From Pseudomonadota bacterium (GTDB lineage: Bacteria; Pseudomonadota; Gammaproteobacteria; Acidithiobacillales; Acidithiobacillaceae): 12,370 nucleotides of DNA. The DNA lies in the NCBI GenBank assembly GCA_021840785.1, contig JAKBXD010000048.1:1-12370 (forward strand), given 5' to 3'. The notes under the pieces are model-generated. The model was not told where the DNA came from. It worked only from the letters and a program-made list of their open reading frames with translations, and did no database searches. Every line of letters starts with the position of its first letter. The stretch's first letter is position 1. Below are positions 8,463 through 12,370 of the stretch, piece by piece. Both the position numbers and the translations under genes were made by a program.

Positions 8463-9072
8463 TCCGCGCACCCATCTCGCGGCGGCGGCTCGCGATTTTT
8501 ATGCGCGGGGCTGGATGCTGGGCACCGCGGGCAACCTGTCGGCACGCCGCGATGCGGACGCTTTCTGGATTACCGCCAGCGGCCGTCCCAAGGATCAGTT
8601 GGGCGCCGAGGATTTTGTCCTGATGAATCTGCGGGGGCAGGTTGTGCAGGCCCCGCCGGGACGTAAACCCTCTGCTGAAGTCGCCATCCATGAGGTGGTC
8701 TATCGGCATGTGCCTGACGCCCAGGTCATTTTCCACGTCCACTCCATCGAGGCCAATCTCTGCGGGCACTTTGCGCAGCAGGGCCGGTTGCGCCTGCCAA
8801 CTCTGGAAATGCTCAAAGGTCTGGGCGTGCCCGATGCCGAGCCGCGGGTGGATCTGCCGGTCTTCGCCAATCATGTGAATGTCCCCCGGATTGCCGAAGA
8901 TATGGACAGAGCCTTTGCCCAGGCGCTGCCTCGCGTTCCCGGTGCGCTGATTCATCAGCACGGGGTGACGGCCTGGGGCCCGGATTTCCTGGCGGCCAGG
9001 CATCATCTCGAATTGCTGGAATACTGTTTTCGTTATCTCGTACAGGCGAAAGCCCTCGCCATAGGAGTCTAG
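8452..9072 (+). CDS. mtnB: Methylthioribulose-1-phosphate dehydratase
   Basis: Zinc-dependent class II aldolase-family enzyme that dehydrates 5-methylthioribulose-1-phosphate to the diketo compound that MtnW then enolises. The ATG at 8452 is preceded by GGGAG (8440-8444) at 7 bases and overlaps the mtnX end by 11 bases. An in-frame ATG at 8419 would lengthen the overlap without such a site. The 206-residue product carries the family signatures GTAGNLSAR, ITASGRPKDQL, KPSAEVAIHEVVY with E76, the zinc histidines H95 and H97 in FHVHS, and IHQHG (H168, H170). Length and motifs fit MtnB rather than fuculose-phosphate aldolase, and the mtn neighbours remove most doubt. Confidence 0.93.
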   Translation: MHHDPRTHLAAAARDFYARGWMLGTAGNLSARRDADAFWITASGRPKDQLGAEDFVLMNLRGQVVQAPPGRKPSAEVAIHEVVYRHVPDAQVIFHVHSIEANLCGHFAQQGRLRLPTLEMLKGLGVPDAEPRVDLPVFANHVNVPRIAEDMDRAFAQALPRVPGALIHQHGVTAWGPDFLAARHHLELLEYCFRYLVQAKALAIGV

Positions 9073-9073
9073 G

Positions 9074-9595
9074 ATGAGTCAAGCCCTTCTCACCGTCATC
9101 GGCGAAGATCGCCCCGGTATCGTCGCCGCCGTCACCCAAGCCCTGTTCACTGCAGACTGCTCCATCGGCGATGCCTCGATGATGCGTCTCGGCGGTTACT
9201 TCACCATTATGCAGGTCATCGATTATCCGCGTGATCTGGGTTCCGTGGAAATGGCGCTGGACCCTGCCATCAAACGCCTCAATCTGCGGGTGCATCTGGA
9301 CCCTATCCCCAGCGTGGCGCTGAGCGCAGATATGCCGAACACCCGGGTCACCGTTTACGGGGCCGATCATCCGGGCATTGTCGCGGGCGTCACCGGGGCC
9401 TTGGCGGCCATCGGTTTCAATGTGATTGATTTGGAAAGCGAGAGTTCCGGCAGTGCCGAGCGGCCACTCTATGTGATGGTCATTCAAGGCTATGCGCCAG
9501 AGGGGGTGGAGAGTGTCCGCAAGGCCGTGGCGCCGTTGCGGGAGAGGGAAGGAGTGGAAATCGGTGTGCATCCCATCGAGGCGGCGGTGTTCTGA
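9074..9595 (+). CDS. Two-ACT-domain protein, GcvR-like
   Basis: A 173-residue protein made of two ACT domains and little else. The first is at about 4-75, with GEDRPGIVAAVTQAL and then SMMRLGGYFTIMQVI. The second is at about 90-170, with GADHPGIVAGVTGAL and SAERPLYVMVIQGYAPEG. Each has the D-x-P-G-I-V turn typical of ligand-binding ACT domains, which bind small amino acids. The arrangement matches GcvR of E. coli, which binds GcvA and represses the glycine cleavage system in response to glycine. There is no DNA-binding domain, so any gene control would be through a partner protein. GGAG at 9064-9067 sits 6 bases before the ATG, and the gene begins one base after mtnB. A GcvA partner is not in the window, so the exact role is open. 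Confidence 0.8.
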   Translation: MSQALLTVIGEDRPGIVAAVTQALFTADCSIGDASMMRLGGYFTIMQVIDYPRDLGSVEMALDPAIKRLNLRVHLDPIPSVALSADMPNTRVTVYGADHPGIVAGVTGALAAIGFNVIDLESESSGSAERPLYVMVIQGYAPEGVESVRKAVAPLREREGVEIGVHPIEAAVF

Positions 9596-10098
9596 TGGCG
9601 GTGCTTTCCATTCTGACCTATCCGGACCCCAGGCTGCAGCGCAAAGCCGAGCCGGTCAGTGTATTTGACGACGACCTGCACCATTTTGTCGGTGATCTGA
9701 CGGAAACCATGTACGCCGGTCCGGGGGGGGTGGGTATTGCGGCGCCACAGGTGGACCGTCCGCAGCGCATCGTGCTTGTCGACGTGCGTCCCAAGCTGGG
9801 GGAGAACTGCCACGGGCTCATGGTGTTGATCAATCCCGAGCTGGTGGCGTGGGAGGGCATGGCGGTGGGCCGCGAGGGCTGCATGTCGGTGCCGGACTTT
9901 ACCGGCAATGTCATCCGCGCCGAACGCATACAAGTGCAGGCGCAGGATGCCTCGGGACGAGAGCGGAGTTACGAGTGCGAAGGCTTCGAGGCCCGAGCCG
10001 TTCAGCATGAAATGGATCATCTCGACGGTTTTCTTTTCCTGGACCGGCTGGTTTCGCGGAAGATTGATCTGTTCCGGCGGAAAAACTACAAGAAGTAG
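9595..10098 (+). CDS. def: Peptide deformylase
   Basis: Metalloenzyme (Fe2+ in vivo) that removes the formyl group from N-formylmethionine of nascent proteins. The 167-residue product has the three family motifs: motif I GGVGIAAPQ at about 44-52, motif II EGCMS with metal ligand C96, and motif III HEMDH with H138, E139 and H142. The basic C-terminus (RRKNYKK) is typical. The ATG shares one base with the stop of the ACT-domain gene, so it is translated from the same message. def often pairs with fmt, but here it closes an operon containing methionine salvage genes and no fmt follows. A G8 run at 9723-9730 falls exactly in motif I, so a slipped base there would destroy the protein. Confidence 0.95.
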   Translation: MAVLSILTYPDPRLQRKAEPVSVFDDDLHHFVGDLTETMYAGPGGVGIAAPQVDRPQRIVLVDVRPKLGENCHGLMVLINPELVAWEGMAVGREGCMSVPDFTGNVIRAERIQVQAQDASGRERSYECEGFEARAVQHEMDHLDGFLFLDRLVSRKIDLFRRKNYKK

Positions 10099-10173
10099 GC
10101 CGGCGTCGTTGACCGGACTACGGATGCCCGCGAAACGCAATTTAGTTCGCTCGGACTGGCAAATATAAGCCCC

Positions 10174-10193
10174 AAGAGGCCCACCCCTCTTTT
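10174..10193 (+). terminator. Weak rho-independent terminator candidate after def
   Basis: AAGAGG (10174-10179) can pair with CCTCTT (10186-10191) around a six-base loop, followed by TT and then C, so the T run is only four bases and partly inside the stem. It lies 75 bases after the def stop and is the best-placed structure to end the long operon. The stem is short with only three G-C pairs, so termination may be partial or the structure may have another role. Confidence 0.35.
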
Positions 10194-10197
10194 CAGT

Positions 10198-10226
10198 ATT
10201 CCGATCAGCCCGGCAGCCATCGGTAT
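10198..10226. repeat. Imperfect inverted repeat upstream of the phosphoesterase gene
   Basis: CCGAT (10201-10205) and ATCGG (10219-10223) are reverse complements. After one T-T mismatch, AT (10198-10199) and AT (10225-10226) extend the arms. The loop or spacer is 13 bases. It could be an RNA hairpin in a leader or a protein-binding dyad in DNA; nothing in the sequence decides between them. Confidence 0.35.
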
Positions 10227-10245
10227 TTCCCGCAACATCGTTTTT

Positions 10246-10260
10246 CGGTCGTGTCGACCG
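10246..10260. repeat. Perfect inverted repeat (6-base arms, 3-base spacer)
   Basis: CGGTCG (10246-10251) and CGACCG (10255-10260) are exact reverse complements separated by TGT, preceded by five T residues. The dyad ends 22 bases before the ribosome-binding site of the downstream gene. The T run is on the wrong side for a + strand terminator. It is more likely a leader hairpin or an operator-like site, but no regulator is identifiable. Confidence 0.4.
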
Positions 10261-10282
10261 CGAATCGCCGTACTGTTGTACT

Positions 10283-10288
10283 GAGGAG
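10283..10288 (+). promoter_or_regulatory. Ribosome-binding site of the phosphoesterase gene
   Basis: GAGGAG lies 8 bases before the ATG at 10297 and fixes that start, which also begins a well-formed signal peptide. Confidence 0.75.
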
Positions 10289-10296
10289 TAAAAGGC

Positions 10297-12370
10297 ATGG
10301 AAAAAGGGTGTCGGAATCTGACGGTATGTTTTTTTATGCTGTTTTTAAACATTTTTTGCGCCGGCTATGCGTGGTCTGAGGGCGTCTCCCCCCCCAACAC
10401 CCGCAACATCAATGGCCCGATCCACGTCAGTGCAGAAAACAAAGGTTGGGTGACCCACATCCTGCCTACAGGGCGTATCGTCAGTCCCGTGGGCTTGGTC
10501 AACGGTGCCCCCAACTTCGTGACTGAGGTGGTGCCGGTAGGGAATCATGTGGCCGCCCTGGCCAACGGAGCGACGCGCGCGCAGACCATCACCCTCTACG
10601 ATCAGAAGACCCTGGAGCGGGTGGCAGAAATTGTCGCCTACAAAAAAGATGCCAAGAAAGCGGCTCCCAGACCCAACGATATCACTGATTTGCATGGTGA
10701 AACCATCGCTCATCAAAGCTTCTTTCAAGGCATGGTGGCAGGCGCCGACCAGACGATCTATGCAGCCGGTGGAGAGAGTGGCGATGTCGCCGCCTTTGCG
10801 CTAAGGGGTGGCAAGCCCGCGCTCCTACGCCGTTATCCTCTGACCTGGCAACCTTTTCCAAAAGACCAGTACCCCTACGAATATCAGGGGCACCACATTA
10901 ATCAGCCCAGACTGTTTTATCCCGATGCCGTTGCCGTGGGTCCCCACGGTAACTATCTCTATGTGACGGGTATGCTGTCCAACAGCCTGGCCCGCGTCAA
11001 CATTCAGAGTGGGCAGACCGATTACCTCAATGTTGGACCCTACCCCTACGCGGTCACTTTTGCCGATGGCGGCCAGAAGCTGGTAATCAGCCTCTGGGGT
11101 GGTAACGCCGTTGCGGTAGTGGACCCTGCATCCATGAAGCTATTGGGTACCGTGCGTGTCGGCCCCCCTCCCGGTCCCGACAGTACCGATGCCGGTGTCC
11201 ACCCCACGGCATTGGCCGCCGTCCCTCATTCGCCGGATGTTTTTGTAGCCCTCGCCAATGTCGACCGTATCGCCGAAGTGGACACCATCAAACTCAGCGT
11301 CAAACGCTTTCTCAATGACAGCCCCTATCCCGACGCCCCGCCAGGCAGCTATCCCGACGGCCTGACCATCGTCGATGGTAAACTCTTTGTCGCCAATGCC
11401 GGCAACAACGACGTCGCCGTCTATAACGCGCTGACTGGCAAAGGCCTCGGCCTCATCCCGACAGGCTGGTACCCAACGGCGATCACTCATGCGGGCAACG
11501 CCCTCTATGTGGTAGGCGCCAAAGGCCTGGGCTCCGGCCCCAACGTCGACCACCAGTGGGTGGGCGACATGATGGACGGACTCATTCAGAAAATTGACCT
11601 GAATGACCTCTCGACCCATCTCCCGGCCTGGACCCGGCAAAGCCTGCGCAATGACGATTTTACTGATGCCCAACGTCACGCGCGTCACGCGGAAGACGTC
11701 AAAAGCGCTGCCTTTCTGCGCAAACACATCCATTACGTGGTCTTCATTTTGCGCGAGAACAAGACCTTCGACGAAGATCTGGGTGATTACCAACGTGCCG
11801 GGGCCTGGGCGGAGCCGCGCCTTGACCTGTATGGGCCCAAGGATCTGCCCAACCTCTATCATCTTGCCCGTCATAACACCTTGTTTGTGAATTTCATGGC
11901 CGATGGCGAGGTGACTGCGCAGGGTCATCAGTGGACGACGGCGGCTTCAGATTCTGACTTTGTGCAGCGTACCTGGCCGGAATACTACTCTGGGCGTGGC
12001 CTGGTCCCCAATCCGGGCTGGACGCAGTCCTTGTTACCAGGTGGCGCGAGCGGGACGGGTGGTATACCTCTCGGTGTTGATAACCCTTATGCGATTTATG
12101 AAAACCTCTCGGTACTCGGCAAGTGGTCCAATCCCTGGATCAGCTATCCGCAGCGCCTTTTTTTGTTTAATGATTTGCTGGATCATAAGGTGTCGTTTGA
12201 GGACTTCGGCGAGTTCGTCTCGCGCTCCCAGGCGGGCAATATCTCCACAGCGATGAAAAAGCATTTGGCCACCGGCTTCCCGGGCTGGGACCGGATGATC
12301 CTCGACACCTACCGCGAAAAAATGGCGGTACAATGGCTGAAGGCCCATCCAGGCGCCAAGTTCCCGCACT
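10297..12370 (+). CDS. Exported YncE-type beta-propeller / phosphoesterase fusion protein (3' end outside window)
   Basis: An open frame of 691 whole codons runs off the right edge. Residues 1-25 are a Sec-type signal peptide: basic K3 and R6, hydrophobic core LTVCFFMLFLNIF, and likely cleavage after AGYA. Residues of about 45-400 form a YVTN/YncE-like beta-propeller with repeated strands such as PDAVAVGPHGNYLYVTG, PYAVTFADGGQKLVISLWGGNAVAVVD, PDGLTIVDGKLFVANAGNNDVAVYN and PTAITHAGNALYVVG. From about 475 a phosphoesterase domain (PF04185-like, alkaline phosphatase superfamily) begins: VVFILRENKTFDEDLGDY contains E487, N488 and the candidate nucleophile T490, followed by MADGEVTAQGHQWTTAA with H544. 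The remaining metal ligands would lie beyond the window. Such fusions are usually annotated as bifunctional YncE/alkaline phosphatase family proteins, and the substrate is unknown. It probably acts in the periplasm, and has its own leader, apart from the def operon. Confidence 0.85.
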   Translation, partial: MEKGCRNLTVCFFMLFLNIFCAGYAWSEGVSPPNTRNINGPIHVSAENKGWVTHILPTGRIVSPVGLVNGAPNFVTEVVPVGNHVAALANGATRAQTITLYDQKTLERVAEIVAYKKDAKKAAPRPNDITDLHGETIAHQSFFQGMVAGADQTIYAAGGESGDVAAFALRGGKPALLRRYPLTWQPFPKDQYPYEYQGHHINQPRLFYPDAVAVGPHGNYLYVTGMLSNSLARVNIQSGQTDYLNVGPYPYAVTFADGGQKLVISLWGGNAVAVVDPASMKLLGTVRVGPPPGPDSTDAGVHPTALAAVPHSPDVFVALANVDRIAEVDTIKLSVKRFLNDSPYPDAPPGSYPDGLTIVDGKLFVANAGNNDVAVYNALTGKGLGLIPTGWYPTAITHAGNALYVVGAKGLGSGPNVDHQWVGDMMDGLIQKIDLNDLSTHLPAWTRQSLRNDDFTDAQRHARHAEDVKSAAFLRKHIHYVVFILRENKTFDEDLGDYQRAGAWAEPRLDLYGPKDLPNLYHLARHNTLFVNFMADGEVTAQGHQWTTAASDSDFVQRTWPEYYSGRGLVPNPGWTQSLLPGGASGTGGIPLGVDNPYAIYENLSVLGKWSNPWISYPQRLFLFNDLLDHKVSFEDFGEFVSRSQAGNISTAMKKHLATGFPGWDRMILDTYREKMAVQWLKAHPGAKFPH

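Larger units (their letters stand above)
10099..10296. other. Intergenic stretch with several inverted repeats between def and the phosphoesterase gene
   Basis: These 198 bases hold no convincing gene. They are notable for three inverted repeats (annotated separately) and for a weak promoter-like pair: TATAAG at 10164-10169 with TTTAGT at 10141-10146, 17 bases apart but only 3 of 6 matching the -35 consensus. If that promoter is used, the phosphoesterase message would carry a leader of about 120 bases containing all three hairpins. A short direct repeat, GTACTG at 10270-10275 and 10278-10283, lies just before the ribosome-binding site. I could not match it to any riboswitch family I know. Confidence 0.3.

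Noticed and set aside
7707..8471. Long open frame on the - strand opposite mtnX
   Set aside because: No conserved motif or sensible start signal; mtnX on the + strand has all HAD motifs.
10109..10137. TTGACC at 10109-10114 as a -35 element
   Set aside because: At 16-18 base spacing the downstream sequence is GC-rich with nothing resembling a -10 box.
11140..11928. Open frame of about 260 codons on the - strand inside the phosphoesterase gene
   Set aside because: The + strand frame is continuous from a signal peptide through propeller strands to ENKTFD, so the - strand frame is a shadow.

Overview
The window is about 12.4 kb of GC-rich, densely packed bacterial DNA. The gene content points to a Gram-negative proteobacterium. 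There is an outer-membrane assembly lipoprotein gene (bamD) divergent from rluD-pgeF, an arrangement also known from Escherichia coli, plus a P-II protein with the uridylylation tyrosine and a RuBisCO-like protein. My best guess is an Acidithiobacillus-type chemolithoautotroph. That is recognition and inference, not something the sequence proves.

Region 1 (1-3563, + strand) is a tightly overlapping operon: the 3' part of sucC, a small tail-anchored protein of unknown function, sucD, a glutamine-dependent NAD+ synthetase (nadE) and a P-II regulator (glnB). Junctions range from 4-base overlaps to a 1-base gap. The set joins 2-oxoglutarate/succinyl-CoA metabolism, glutamine-dependent NAD+ synthesis and the protein that senses 2-oxoglutarate. 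A hairpin lies between the convergent glnB and bamD ends.

Region 2 (3608-4360, - strand) is bamD, an outer-membrane lipoprotein. Only 28 bases separate it from the divergent rluD.

Region 3 (4389-10098, + strand) is a run of eight genes with almost no intergenic DNA: rluD, pgeF, mtnD, an mtnW-like RuBisCO-like protein, mtnX, mtnB, a two-ACT-domain (GcvR-like) protein and def. The four mtn genes cover the lower half of methionine salvage, from methylthioribulose-1-phosphate to the 2-keto precursor of methionine. They use the split MtnW+MtnX route rather than fused MtnC. No mtnA, mtnP, mtnN or mtnK is present. PgeF-family enzymes have been reported to have methylthioadenosine phosphorylase activity, so the pgeF product one base upstream of mtnD is a candidate for the missing entry step.

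Region 4 (10099-12370) starts with a 198-base intergenic stretch holding three inverted repeats. It is followed by a large gene, cut off by the window end, that encodes an exported YncE/YVTN-type beta-propeller fused to a phosphoesterase domain.

I saw no tRNA or rRNA gene, CRISPR array, insertion sequence or phage gene. The window is mostly ordinary metabolism. The parts most worth attention are the methionine-salvage operon with its RuBisCO-like protein, the possible dual role of pgeF, the nadE-glnB coupling and the membrane protein between sucC and sucD.
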